Source of the DNA: Arion vulgaris | Lineage: Eukaryota; Mollusca; Gastropoda; Stylommatophora; Arionidae | Assembly: GCA_020796225.1 (NCBI GenBank) | Contig: CM036758.1 | Location: forward strand, 25,686,397 to 25,750,396 | Length of the DNA stretch: 64,000 nucleotides | Reading direction: 5' to 3' | Shown: positions 20,246-31,872 of the stretch, in pieces | How the letters are laid out: the number at the start of each line of letters is the position of its first letter | Position numbering within the stretch: position 1 is the first letter of the stretch | Notes under the pieces: generated by a model | Told to the model about the DNA's origin: nothing | The model's input: the letters and a program-made list of their open reading frames with translations, nothing else | Databases searched by the model: none | Program-made: the position numbers and the translations under genes

Positions 20246-21540
20246 TAAGTCGGCCCGGATCTACGCCTTTTCGATCAGCTTTGCCGTATATTTGGGCTTT
20301 GTGATCTGCGCTAAGACGGTGAGTTACGCTGTTATGCCTTTTCTGACTGTGAGGTCGTTCCGGATTAGAAACAATTCTCGGGGCTTATAAGCTTGTCCTC
20401 GGACGGCGTCTTACTCGTACAAGACACCGTGCAAAGTATCGGCCTTGGCCAATGTTCGGACCCGGACAGCCTGTTAGATCTTTACATTGTCGACCTTACT
20501 TTACCGTTCAGTTTTGAGTTTGATCCGGAGTAGGAGCATTTTCAGTCATTTCTAGACGCGCGTTGGTACGTGGCAATTTGCAGTTAGCCTCGAAGACACC
20601 GGCCTGGGGCCTGGCACAGACAATGTAGAGGGTCGTTTCAAAAGGCGCTAGCAGCGCAACTGAGGATTTTGCGCTCGCCGCCATCACCCGCCCCAGTTCT
20701 TCCGGGGATGTTAGTTGTGTCTGCAATAGTACCTTGCCCGGTTGTCTCAAGGCTGGCAGTTCCGTTAGGCACCACCTACCTCAGTTCTTCCGGGGATGTT
20801 AATTGTTATCTCAACCGTACCTTGCACGGTCTTCCCAGGGAGGGTAGTTTCGTTATGCACTAGAACGCAACTTGTTGTTTTGCGCTCGGCAAACCATGCC
20901 CAGTACATATATCTGTACCAGGCCACCGATGCGGAGTCGGCTGCGATCTTTCCTCGTACCGACACGAAGGTAGACTTTTATTCGTTACAGATCTGACATT
21001 TATTTTTGCCAACGAGCTGGCAATGTTTGCCCCTTCCTCAGGGCAACGAGCTTCGCCCAACGTGGGCACATGTTTCTTCACTAGATGTGCCTCTCTTCCT
21101 TTCATATTCACAAGTCTCTTCATCGACAGAGAAACTGGTGATTTGCGGCGGAACCTTTGGCTTATACGTCGAGCACGTGTATGGAGTCTCTTGTTCCGGA
21201 GATTACGATTTGCGTTCTTGCCCTGGTGCCTACCTCACCATGTCCGTCAATTCCCTCTGGGCTGTCCGAGCTTTTCCTTCGGTCGGGAGAGTCGAGCATT
21301 GATAGTCACTCTTGGAGTTCGTTCGTCTATGTTGCGAGCGGATCCCATCCAGCATGACTACCTTTACATCTCTACTTGCAAAAAAGTAGCTCTCCCCGAT
21401 CCCTGCCCCCCTTAGCCATACCAGAACCTGAGTCTGTTTCCAGGGCCACCTTGTGGAGGTTGGGGGCAGGGTCTTGGTTAGCGTGCCCCCTCGATAACCC
21501 TGGCTAATGTTACCACAATGTCCATAAGCCTGTGACCCCC
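20245..21540 (-). repeat. GC-rich unidentified block, partly shared with 5.9 kb
   Basis: About 1.3 kb with clearly higher G+C and CpG than the rest. 21035-21160 aligns with 5876-6025. Inside, about 90 bp is tandemly duplicated (CAGTTCTTCCGGGGATGTTA at 20695 and 20782). On the minus strand the duplicate reads GTVEITINIPGRTEV, loosely like the linker between protease and reverse transcriptase of gypsy-type LTR retrotransposons, but no catalytic motif was found and frames are broken. Best treated as an unassigned, probably retroelement-derived segment. Confidence 0.4.
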
Positions 21541-21599
21541 AATGTTATCTAATATTGCTTGCCTTTTTTCTTTAGATAGAACAAGTGCTGTTATCGAAC

Positions 21600-22300
21600 T
21601 TTCATAATGCAATTTTGTTATATTTTTTCATATTGAAAGTTAGTTGTTGTTTTCATATTGAAGGTTTTGTTGTTTTATATTGAAGGTTTGTTGTTGTTTC
21701 ATATTGAAAGTTAGTTGTTGTTTTTCATATTGAAGGTTAGTTGTTGTTTTTCATATTGAAGGTTTGTTGTTGTTTTTCATATTGAAGGTTTGTTGTTGTT
21801 TTTCATATTGAAAGTTTGTTGTTGTTTTTCATATTGAAGGTTTGTTGTTGTTTTTCATATTGAAGGTTTGTTGTTGTTTTTCATATTGAAGGTTAGTTGT
21901 TGTTTTTCATATTGAAGGTTTGTTGTTGTTTTTCATATTGAAGGTTTGTTGTTGTTTTTCATATTGAAGGTTGTTGTTGTTTTTTATATTGCAGGTTGTT
22001 GTTGTTTTTTATATTGCAGGTTGTTGTTGTTTTTTATATTGCAGGTTGTTGTTGTTTTTTATATTGCAGGTTGTTGTTGTTTTTTATATTGAAGGTTAGT
22101 TGTTGTTTTTTATATTGAAGGTTTGTTGTTGTTTTTCATATTGAAGGTTGTTGCTGTTTTTATATTGAAGGTTAGTTGTTGTTTTTCATATTGAAGGTTG
22201 TTGCTGTTTTTATATTGAAGGTTAGTTGTTGTTTTTTATATTGAAAGTTTGTTGTTCTTTTTCATATTGAAAGTTTGCTGTTTTCGAGCTTTCATAATAC
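21600..22300. repeat. Satellite block A, about 23-28-bp monomers
   Basis: About 27 monomers with TTTCATATTGAAGGTTTGTT and GTTGTTTTT. The variants ATATTGCAGG (22 bp) and ATTGAAGGTTAG form local runs. The monomers resemble those of the neighbouring block (TTGAAGCTTTGTT). Confidence 0.93.
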
Positions 22301-22559
22301 AATTATGCTGTTATGTTTTTTTCATATTGAAGGTTTATTGTTATCTAACTTCCATATTGATGGCTTACAGTTTGTTATGTACGATCTATATTAAAAGGTT
22401 TGCTATTATATATCTTCTATGCTGAAGGTTTGCTGTAATCTGTCACTAAATTGTTTGAGATTTGTCCAGATAAAACAAGATCAATACTCATCTTCGTACT
22501 GAAGGTTTGCTAAAATCCTTTCTATATTGAAGTTTTGTTGTATTCTAATCATTTATCTT

Positions 22560-24884
22560 TAAATTTTTGTTGAAATATATCTACCATCTTGAAGCTTTGT
22601 TATATTCAATCTTTCATCTTGAAGCTTTGTTATATTCAATCTTTCATCTTGAAGCTTTGTTAAATTCAATCTTTCATCTTGAAGCTTTGTTATATTCAAT
22701 CTTTCACTTCATTGTAATTCAATCTTATCTATTTTTATCAATCTCATCTTGAAGCTTTGTATATTCAATCTTTCATCTTGAAGCTTTGTAAATTCAATCT
22801 TTCATTTTGAAGCTTTTTATATTCAATCTTTCATCTTGAAGCTTTGCTATATTCAATCTTTCATCTTGAAGCTTTGCTATATTCAATCTTTCATCTTGAA
22901 GCTTTGTTATATTCAATCTTTCATCCTGAAGCTTTTTATATTCAATCTTTCATCTTGAAGCTTTGTTATATTCAATCTACCATCTTGAAGCTTTGTTATA
23001 TTCAATCTTTCATCTTGAAGCTTTGCTAAATTCAATCTTTCATCTTGAAGCTTTGTTATATTCAATCTTTCATCTTGAAGCTTTGTTATATTCAATCTTT
23101 CATCTTGAAGCTTTGCTATATTCAATCTTTCATCTTGAAGCTTTGTTATATTCAATCTATCATCTTGAAGCTTTGTTTATTCAATCTTTCATCTTGAAGC
23201 TTTGTATATTCAATCTTTCATCTTGAGCTTTGTTATATTCAATCTACCATCTTGAAGCTTTGTTATATTCAATCTTTCCTCTTGAAGCTTTGTTATATTC
23301 AATCTTTCATCTTGAAGCTTTGTTATATTCAATCTTTCATCTTGAAGCTTTGTTATATTCAATCTTTCATCTTGAAGCTTTGTTATATTCAATCTTTCAT
23401 CTTGAAGCTTTGTTATATTCAATCTTTCATCTTGAAGCTTTGTTATATTCATCATCTTTACTTGGAACTTATCTTATATTTGTAATCTATCATCTTGAAG
23501 CTTTGTTATATTTTTCAATTTTCATCTTGAAGCTTTGTTTAATCTTTCATCTTGAAGCTTTGTTGTAATCTTTCATCTTGAAGCTTTGTTGTAATCTTTC
23601 ATCTTGAAGCTTTGTATTAATCTTTCATCTTGAAGCTTTGTTAATTCAATCTATCATCTTGAAGCTTTGTTTTAATCTTTCATCTTGAAGCTTTGTTGTA
23701 ATCTATCATCTTGAAGCTTTGTTGTAATCTTTCATCTTGAAGCTTTGTTATAATCATCATTTAACTTTTCATCATCTTGAAGCTTTGTTATATTAATCTT
23801 TCATCTTGAAGCTTTTTTATCAATCTATCATCTTGAAGCTTTGTTAATCAATCATCTTGAAGCTTTGTTATTTCAATCTTTCATCTTGAAGCTTTGTTTT
23901 CAATCTTTCATCTTGAAGCTTTGTTATAATTATCATCTTGAAGCTTTGTTATAATCTATCATCTTGAAGCTTTGTTATATATCTTTCATCTTGAGCTTTG
24001 TTATTAATCTATCATCTTGAAGCTTTGTTATATTCAATCTTTCATCTTGAAGCTTTGTTATATCATCTCATCTTGAAGCTTTTATTTCAATCTTCATCTT
24101 GAAGCTTTTGTATTATCAAACTATTGAAGCTTTGTTTATCAATCTTTCTTTGAAGCTTTGTTGTCAATCTATCATCTTGAAGCTTTGTTGTAATCTATCA
24201 TCTTGAAGCTTTGTTATTTTCAATCTTTCATCTTGAAGCTTTGTTGTAATCTATCATCTTGAAGCTTTGTTGTTCAATCTTCATCTTGAAGCTTTGTTAT
24301 ATTCAATCTTTCATCTTGAAGCTTTGTTATAATCTAAATTTCTCTTGAAGCTTTGTTATAATTTTCTCATCTTGAAGCTTTGTTTACAAACTCATCTTGA
24401 AGCTTTGTTTATTAATCTATCATCTTGAAGCTTTGTTATAATTTTATCATCTTGAAGCTTTGTTGTAATCTATCATCTTGAAGCTTTGTTGTAATCTTTC
24501 ATCTTGAAGCTTTGTTGTAATCTATCATCTTGAAGCTTTGTATTAATCTTTCATCTTGAAGCTTTGTTGTAATCTATCATCTTGAAGCTTTGTTATAATC
24601 TATCATCTTGAAGCTTTGTTGTAATCTATCATCTTGAAGCTTTGTTGTAATCTATCATCTTGAAGCTTTGTTGTAATCTATCATCTTGAAGCTTTGTTGT
24701 AATCTATCATCTTGAAGCTTTGTTGTAATCTATCATCTTGAAGCTTTGTTGTAATCTATCATCTTGAAGCTTTGTTGTAATCTATCATCTTGAAGCTTTG
24801 TTGTAATCTATCATCTTGAAGCTTTGTTGTAATCTATCATCTTGAAGCTTTGTTATAATCTATCATCTTGAAGCTTTGTTGTAA
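22560..24884. repeat. Satellite block B, 30-bp then 26-bp monomers with AAGCTT
   Basis: The monomer word CATCTTGAAGCTTTGTT is almost constant. Up to about 23450 it is followed by ATATTCAATCTTT (30-bp period), from about 24430 by GTAATCTAT (26-bp period), with an irregular zone between. The 30-bp period keeps several frames open, giving artificial ORFs of 60-112 codons on both strands. Confidence 0.95.
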
Positions 24885-25335
24885 TATATCCCCACTAAGT
24901 CCTTTCTTTAATCCTATCACATGCAAGCTTAAAAGTTTAGTCTATTTTTCCCTGACTTTCTTCCATTTCTTCCATGTTGTATCTATGTTTGTAATCTTCA
25001 TCTTATCTTTTTTTAATCTTTCCATCTTTATCTATGTTTAATTATCATTTCATTTGTTTAATCTATCTTTTAGTCTTTCATTTTTATCTATTTTTGGCTT
25101 TGTTTATCTATGTATCTTGAACTTTATTTTAATTTATCTAGTTTATTTGTTTTATCTATCATCTGAAGCTTTAGTTGTTAATCTCCATCTCTTCTTGCTG
25201 TTCTAACATGCATTCTTGAATGCTTTGTTGTCTATCTCATGTATGTCTATCCATCAATCTATCTCTGAGCTTTTTATGGAATCTATTTAATTTTTTGAAG
25301 CTTTGTTATCATACATCTAGTCTCTATCACGTAAC
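24885..25335 (-). mobile_element. Garbled second copy of the embedded LINE fragment
   Basis: In order, CCCACTAAGTCC, CCTGACTTTCTTCCATTTCT, GTATGTCTATCCATCAATC and GAATCTATTTAATT correspond to the same landmarks at 26106-26540, but with many small indels and satellite words (GAAGCTTTG) mixed in. This may be genuine decay or poor consensus in a collapsed repeat. Confidence 0.6.
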
Positions 25336-25339
25336 TTAT

Positions 25340-26105
25340 TTTGAATTTATCTTGAAGCTTTGTTGATAATCTATCATCTTGAAGCTTTTGTGTAATATAT
25401 CATCTTGAAGCTTTGTTGTAATATATCATCTTGAAGCTTTGTTGTAATATATCATCTTGAAGCTTTGTTGTAATATATCATCTTGAAGCTTTGTTGTAAT
25501 ATATCATCTTGAAGCTTTGTTGTAATATATCATCTTGAAGCTTTGTTGTAATATATCATCTTGAAGCTTTGTTGTAATATATCATCTTGAAGCTTTGTTG
25601 TAATATATCTTGAAGCTTTGTTGTAATCTATCATCTTGAAGCTTTGTTGTAATCTTTCATCTTGAAGTTTTGTTGTAATATATCATCTTGAAGCTTTGTT
25701 GTAATATATCATCTTGAAGCTTTGTTGTAATATATCATCTTGAAGCTTTGTTGTAATATATCATCTTGAAGCTTTGTTGTAATATATCATCTTGAAGCTT
25801 TGTTGTAATATATCATCTTGAAGCTTTGTTGTAATATATCATCTTGAAGCTTTGTTGTAATATATCATCTTGAAGCTTTGTTATAATATATCATCTTGAA
25901 GCTTTGTTGTAATCTATCATCTTGAAGCTTTGTTGTAATATATCATCTTGAAGCTTTGTTGTAATATATCATCTTGAAGCTTTGTTGTAATATATCATCT
26001 TGAAGCTTTGTTGTAATATATCATCTTGAAGCTTTGTTGTAATATATCATCTTGAAGCTTTGTTGTAATATATCATCTTGAAGCTTTGTTGTAATCTATC
26101 ATCCA
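25340..26105. repeat. Satellite block B continued, 26-bp monomers
   Basis: About 28 nearly identical units of CATCTTGAAGCTTTGTTGTA followed by ATATAT. It ends in ATCTATCATCCACACTAAAC, which is the start of the embedded LINE. Confidence 0.95.
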
Positions 26106-26640
26106 CACTAAACGTCTCTTCATCTTTCAACTCCCAACAGAGCATAGGTCGTTAACAAACGTTTTCCAGCTCTTATTTTTTCCTGTCTTTCCTTCCATTT
26201 CTTTCCATGTTTTATCTATGTTTTTTGTCTTTCCATGTTTTATCTATGTTTTTTGTCTTTCCATGTTTTATCTATGTTTTTTGTCTTTCCATGTTTTATC
26301 TATGTTTTTTGTCTTTCCATGTTTTATCTATGTTTTTTTGATCTTTCCATGTTTTATCTATCAGCCTGCAGCTCTCTTCTCCACGTCTGTCTAGGTCTTC
26401 CTTACTCCTCTTTCCTTGCGGGTTCTAAAACAGTGCATGTCTTGCAATGCTTCTGGTCGGTCTTCTCAATGTATGTCCTATCCATCACCATCGTCTCTTC
26501 CTGAGCTCTTTCTTCACTGGAATCTGTTTAATTCTTTCTGTAAGTTCCTCGTTCGTAGCCTTATCATACCATCGTAGTCCCTCTATTCTACGTAAACATT
26601 CATTTATGAAGGTTTGTAGTTTTCTGGTGGTTTCTTTTAT
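26106..26640 (-). mobile_element. RTE-like LINE ORF2 C-terminal fragment (family R2) embedded in satellite
   Basis: The minus strand reads TTRKLQTFINECLRRIEGLR, then ATNEELTERIKQIPVKKELR, WIGHTLRRPTRSIARHA, and GKRSKEDLDRRGEESCR, with one stop after KRRW. This is the standard region after the reverse transcriptase domain in many animal RTE-type LINEs. A 28-bp expansion (26221-26350) interrupts the last part. The distal 3' sequence passes without a break into satellite monomers, on both sides sharing ATCATCCA-A-TAAAC words. Confidence 0.8.
26221..26350. repeat. Tandem array, 28-bp unit, about 5 copies, inside a LINE fragment
   Basis: CTTTCCATGTTTTATCTATG recurs every 28 bases within the LINE remnant at 26106-26640. 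Confidence 0.92.
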
Positions 26641-26659
26641 TGATTATCTTTCATCGTGA

Positions 26660-27130
26660 AGTTTTGCTGTAATCTATCATCCATATTAAACAAATATTAT
26701 TGCTGTAATATATCATCCATATTAAACACACGTTATTGCTGTAATATATCATCCATATTAAACACACGTTATTGCTGTAATATATCATCCATATTAAACA
26801 AATATTATTGCTGTAATATATCATCCATATTAAACAAATGTTATTGCTGTAATATATCATCCATATTAAACACACGTTATTACTGTAATATATCATCCAT
26901 ATTAAACACACGTTTTTGCTGTAATATATCATCCATATTAAACAAATGTTATTGCTGTAATATATCATCCATATTAAACAAATTTATTGCTGATTATATA
27001 TATATCCATTCCATTAATTAATACACTTATTGCTGTAATATATCATCATATTAAACCAGTTATTGCTGTAATATATCATCCAAATACTTAATATCCAAAA
27101 TCATATATTTGTAATATCATCCATATTAAA
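26660..27130. repeat. Satellite block C, 36-bp monomers, about 12 copies
   Basis: TGCTGTAATATATCATCCAT recurs every 36 bases (26701, 26737 and onward), followed by ATTAAACA and either AATATTAT or CACGTTAT. The period is a multiple of three and keeps frames open on both strands (ORFs of 105 and 121 codons, artefacts). The last copies are degraded. Confidence 0.95.
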
Positions 27131-27179
27131 ACAACGTATATTAAATCTGTAAATATATCTCTAATATCTCAAATATCTT

Positions 27180-27479
27180 GCCTAGATATAACAAGATCAT
27201 GTATCGTCTTTACTTTGAGATTTATGCTGTAATTAATATGCAGGAAATGCTTTGTAAAATACGGTTATAGAAGTTTCTCAATACAGACTGATCTTGCTAT
27301 ACACTGACACACGTCATTGCTAATGATTTAGTTCTTTTAGAGCACAATAGTGTCTGCAATGACTAAAATGATACAAACCATCATATGTTATTTATAAGAT
27401 TATTAATGTCTTTTTTATGTAACAGTTACTATTCCCATTCCTATTTTGATTACTGTTTCTCATCTTCTAAAAATGAAAG
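27180..27479. other. Unassigned sequence at the satellite edge
   Basis: TTGCCTAGATATAACAAGAT resembles 21565-21590 and 22470-22490 near other satellite borders, so the flanking sequence may have been copied along with the monomers. Confidence 0.4.
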
Positions 27480-27690
27480 CCATGAGGGGTAGAGACAAAC
27501 AATATGATATTACGGAAATTATTAACGATGAAAATGGAAATGCACTAAACGAGCAAGAAAATGTCACGAGCAGATGTCGACATTTCTTTAACTAGCTCCT
27601 CATTCTACAACAAAAGGACCAAATAAACACTCAAGAGAAGAACACAATAAACATAAATACAAAGCTAGAACCAAGTAAAATATTTTCAGA
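27480..27690 (+). mobile_element. LINE fragment: linker between endonuclease and reverse transcriptase
   Basis: It reads RGRDKQYDITEI then NDENGNALNEQENVTSRC and FFN before a stop. The phrase about a new line of sequence after D-G-N with Q-E-N-V-x-x-R-W-R-x-x-F is characteristic of RTE-type LINEs just before the RT domain. The RT itself is absent. Confidence 0.7.
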
Positions 27691-27699
27691 GATATTCTT

Positions 27700-28045
27700 C
27701 TTCTGCGTTCTCACTAGATTGGGATTTCGGATTCTCTAATAAAGGCCGCCGTCTGCCTCAGATTATCAGCCACGCCATACAGTTTGTCTTGGACGCTGGT
27801 GTAAGTGGGCCACCTCTTTCTTCTCAGTCTGCATACTGGGGGCAGTTCTGTAGGATATGTTCTGTTGTCATACTTGCCAAGCCACATAGGCACATGTCGT
27901 TGGTGCCTATCTTGAATTTAGTGTACAGATGGTGTTTCATTCTGTTGTGACCCGTCCGGAGGCGAAGTATAGCTGTCTGGTCCCTTCTGGACAGTTGGTA
28001 ATATAAAACGACTCCATTCAACAAAACACAAAGACCAGACAATGT
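27700..28045 (-). mobile_element. RNase H-type LINE, 3' remnant (family N2)
   Basis: The minus strand from 28045 reads YYQLSRRDQTAILRLRTGHN, then CLCGLASMTTEHILQNCPQY, a stop, and a tail ending in GCAGAAGAAGAATA. The Cys-Cys-His-Cys pattern (CLC...H...C) is the C-terminal zinc-finger-like motif following RNase H in these LINEs. Only the last 110 codons remain. Confidence 0.82.
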
Positions 28046-28069
28046 CACTGCCCAACTACTAAAAAAAAA

Positions 28070-28236
28070 CTAATCATAACAGAGATGAAGTGTCTACGCA
28101 GAATGCAGAGAGTATCAGAAAGAAACCAGTTTAGAAACTGAGGCATCAGGAAAAAAGTGGGTACAACTTCAGTATTGTACTTCATTATGGAAGAACAAAT
28201 CAAATGGTTCGGCCACATCAGCAGATTATAAACAGA
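28070..28236 (+). mobile_element. LINE fragment after the reverse transcriptase domain
   Basis: It reads ITEMKCLRRMQRVSERNQFR, a stop, then IRKKVGTTSVLYFIMEEQIK and WFGHISRL. This matches the region also seen at 62930-63060 (CEMRCLRKVKKI). It is the same orientation as the linker piece at 27480, with the minus-strand RNase H LINE between them. Confidence 0.75.
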
Positions 28237-28249
28237 TAATAAGCACCTC

Positions 28250-29503
28250 AATGAGCAATGTTACACCTTTACAGTGGGTACAAAGCAATAAGCAATGTTA
28301 CTCAGTTACAGTGGGAACAAATCAATGAGCAATGTTACTCCGTTACAGTGGGAACAAATCAATGAGCAATGTTACTTCGTTACAGTGGGTACAAATCAAT
28401 AGCAATGTTACCCGTTACAGTGGGTACAAATCAATGAGCAATGTTACTCCGTTACAGTGGGTACAAATCAATGAGCAATGTTACTCCGTTACAGTGTGTA
28501 CAAATCAATGAACAATGTTACTCCGTTACAGTGGGTACAAATCAATGAGCAATGTTACTCCGTTACAGTGGGAACAAATCAATGAGCAATGTTACACAGT
28601 TACAGTGGGAACAAATCAATGAGCAATGTTACTCCGTTACAGTGGGTACAAAGCAATAAGCAATGTTACTCAGTTACAGTGTGTACAAATCAATGAACAA
28701 TGTTACTTCGTTACAGTGGGAACAAATCAATGAGCAATGTTACTTCGTTACAGTGGGTACAAAGCAATGAGCAATGTTACTTCGTTACAGTGGGTACAAA
28801 TCAATGAGCAATGTTACTTCGTTACAGTGGGTACAAATCAATGAGCAATGTTACTCGTTACAGTGTGAACAAATCAATGAGCAATGTTACTCCGTTACAG
28901 TGGGAACAAATCAATGAGCAATGTTACTCCGTTACAGTGGGAACAAATCAATGAGCAATGTTACTTCGTTACAGTGGGAACAAATCAATGAGCAATGTTA
29001 CTTCGTTACAGTGGGTACAAAGCAATGAGCAATGTTACTTCGTTACAGTGGGAACAAATCAATGAGCAATGTTACTTCGTTACAGTGGGAACAAATCAAT
29101 GAGCAATGTTACTCCGTTACAGTGGGAACAAATCAATGAGCAATGTTACTTCGTTACAGTGGGAACAAATCAATGAGCAATGTTACTCCGTTACAGTGGG
29201 AACAAATCAATGAGCAATGTTACTTCGTGACAGTGGGAACAAATCAATGAGCAATGTTACTTCGTTACAGTGGGAACAAATCAATGAGCAACGTTACTTC
29301 GTTACAGTGGGAACAAATCAATGAGCAATGTTACTCCGTTACAGTGGGAACAAATCAATGAGCAATGTTACTTCGTTACAGTGGGAACAAATCAATGAGC
29401 AATGTTACTCCGTTACAGTGGGTACAAATCAATGAGCAATGTTACTCCGTTACAGTGGGAACAAATCAATGAGCAATGTTACTTCGTTACAGTGGGTACA
29501 AAA
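28250..29503. repeat. Tandem array, 37-bp unit, about 34 copies
   Basis: AATCAATGAGCAATGTTACT and CGTTACAGTGGGAACAA recur every 37 bases. Variant sites (C/T before CGTTACAG, A/T in GGGAACAA) are shuffled along the array, suggesting exchange between copies. Confidence 0.96.
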
Positions 29504-29811
29504 AAAAGGTCGCCCACTCAAAAGGTGAAACTCAGAAATAACAGAGCATACTTATAACAAACTACTTATGAAGCGCACACAAATCCGTTCTATAAACCTC
29601 TTCTTATCCTGACGCTGTGCCAGGACCGCAATCAACTATTATTAGAGAACATGAGAGGAATTCTACAACTTTTGTTCAGATTTTGAACAATTTTACCAAT
29701 AAAAGATTAATATGATTTCTTAATCCTTCACTACTCCTTAATCATAGCAAGTCATGCACTTAATGAAACTCAATCACAACAGACATGACTTTTGTCAATT
29801 ATGTCATTGTG

Positions 29812-30175
29812 TCATCATCATCATCATCATCAGGTGCCTGCTCGGCTGGCGATGCAATCAAGGATCACAACAAATCTCTTTCCCTTGTATTTACTATCAT
29901 CTCAGATGTTGACGCTCGTCCGGGTCATAAAGTAAGGTTGTCTAATATTTCTTCTGTTTTCTTTTGTCTCGTCTCCCTTCGATTTTCCGGTTGTCACAAT
30001 ATGTTTAAACCTCCTTCTCAACAATGTCCGAAAACTGATGACTGCTCTTTCTTATATTGATAATAAGTTTTATGTGTCTTGGCATCATCAGCATCTACAA
30101 TTCGTCATTTTAGCAGTTTATGGATTCTCATTATTCTTCTGTAAAACCCATCTCAATGATTTTCATTGCGTCTAC
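29812..30175 (-). mobile_element. LINE 3' region, family R3
   Basis: The plus strand starts with CATCATCATCATCATCAT, the complement of a GATGATG tail, and continues with landmarks (ATCTCAGATGTTGACG, GATGACTGCTCTTTCTTA, TTCGTCATTTTAGCAGTTTA) shared in order with 47175-47610. The ORF of 91 codons on the plus strand is an antisense shadow and is broken in the second copy. Confidence 0.72.
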
Positions 30176-30179
30176 AACT

Positions 30180-30715
30180 TTAAGTAACTCTACATAATAG
30201 TTGATTACAGATGTGACATACTAGTTGATCACATATGTTGGCATAATAGATTGATACAGATGTTGGCATAATAGTTGATCACATATGTTGGCATAATAGT
30301 TGATTACAGATGTTGGCATAATAGTTGATTACAGATGTTGGCATAATAGTTGATCACATATGTTGGCATAATAGTTGATTACAGATGTTGGCATAATAGT
30401 TGATTATAGATGTTGACATAATAGTTGATTACAGATGTTGACTTAATAGTTGATTACAGATGTTGACATAATAGTTGATCACATATGTTGGCATAATAGT
30501 TGATTACAGATGTTGGCATAATAGTTGATCACATATGTTGGCATAATAGTTGATTACATATGTTGACATAATAGTTTATCACAGATATTGACATAATAGT
30601 TGATTACAGATGTTGGCATAATAGTTGATTATAGATGTTGACATAATAGTTGATTACAGATGTTGACTTAATAGTTGATTACAGATGTTGACTTAATAGT
30701 TGATTACAGATGATG
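30180..30715. repeat. Tandem array, 25-bp unit, about 21 copies
   Basis: GGCATAATAGTTGATTACAG recurs every 25 bases, with variants ATCACATATG, ATTATAGATG and GACTTAATAG. Confidence 0.95.
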
Positions 30716-30914
30716 ACGTACGTGAAACATAGATTAGAAACATAATTAGAATGACCACAATTACATTTAATAACATGAGCAAGTTACTAACATCTAAACA
30801 GATAACAAATAAGTTACTCAGCATTTTTGTACAGTCCAGAAACATAACAATGACACACTTTGGGTAGAATGGAAGAAATCTCGGAAAAAATGTACATGTG
30901 ATTGATACCTATTC

Positions 30915-31130
30915 GATTCGAACCATGATGCTCTTGCATCACGGGTGATGATGACCACACACACAAATTTTCATCAATGAATGTAGTTGCGTTAGTTTGT
31001 CGTGTGGTAGATACTAAGTGAGCCCGATACGGCTTGAAATGTTCTCGTACAGTGGGCAAGAGTATACTGCACTGTGAGAAGTTTTACTGCCTTTATATTT
31101 GGACGTTTTTGTTCCATCGTGCTATTCTAC
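30915..31130. repeat. Dispersed repeat F, copy 2
   Basis: It matches 3140-3350, for example CACGGGTGATGATGACCACA, GAGCCCGATACGGC and GAAGTTTTACTGCC, in the same orientation with small gaps. Confidence 0.65.
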
Positions 31131-31134
31131 CCGC

Positions 31135-31825
31135 CTCGTGAGCGAAGAACCGTGTCGAAGAATGTGCGCAGCCAGAACCAACTATAAACTACTGGCCTTC
31201 GGGCTCAGGTAGGAATTAATGAAATCAGACCCAACTCACCGTGACTCGCATTCCAGTAGGTATATAGACGAATTCATTTTAAAATCAACACAAAATGCTA
31301 ATTCAAAGTCATATTATGCAACAAGTTAGTTTAACAATAAGGAATATCAATATTATGAATATTTCACCAATAAATAACCATAGACTCACAGAATTGAATA
31401 AAATTGCAAAAAGCGTGCAGTGTTCTATCAAACATCTTAATTTCAGATCCTTTCTTATCGAGGTCAGGGAATACCTGACCAGTTGTCTGCTCAGTGCTAG
31501 AGCCTGGCTGTAGCCAGCTGTCTTCTTTGAGCATTCTCTCAGTTGTTGACATCTATGCCAAAGGATTATCGAGTTCTTGAGTGTATCTTTGAATCGCTTT
31601 TTCTGACGGCCTGTTGCGTTTACGCATGCAGCTCACCATACAGATTCGAACACATAACCTTTACAACGTAAACCAAACGTCTTAACCAGTTCGTCTTAAC
31701 CAGTTCGTCTTAACCAGTTCGTCTTACGTTCGTCACAGATACCTCCTTCTCAATTGAAATGGAAATCGTGACACATACTTTACAGGAATTAGCCATCAAC
31801 ACCAGTAAACGAGTCGTCAATTTTC
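31135..31825. other. Unassigned sequence
   Basis: TTAACCAGTTCGTC occurs three times in a row at 31682-31728, a 16-bp microrepeat. Otherwise nothing recognised. ATTCGAACACATAACC near 31645 could be the complement of a B box from a decayed SINE. Confidence 0.35.
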
Positions 31826-31827
31826 TA

Positions 31828-31872
31828 ACCACTACTTACACGTTCAGTAGTTTGCCAGTGCTTTCTGAACGG
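31828..31872 (-). mobile_element. SINE S3 fragment, inverted
   Basis: TTCAGTAGTTTGCCAGTGCT and TTCTGAACGG are the complement of the S3 body (AGAAAGCAATGGCAAACTAC) and abut the head of the plus-strand copy. Confidence 0.75.

Noticed and set aside
20508..21000. Gypsy-type polyprotein
   Set aside because: Only a short phrase (TINIPGRTEV) is suggestive; no protease, RT or integrase catalytic motif is visible.
22567..23568. ORFs of 60-112 codons on both strands with repeated peptide phrases (HLEALLYSIF, LQDERLNITK)
   Set aside because: A 30-bp period keeps all frames in register, so the peptides mirror the satellite and are not evidence of a protein.
26651..27021. ORFs of 105 and 121 codons in opposite strands
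   Set aside because: Produced by the 36-bp monomer (a multiple of three).
28250..29503. Possible CRISPR-like array
   Set aside because: Units are contiguous with no unique spacers, and there are no cas genes; the genome is clearly animal. The same holds for the arrays at 47885, 54120 and 60275.
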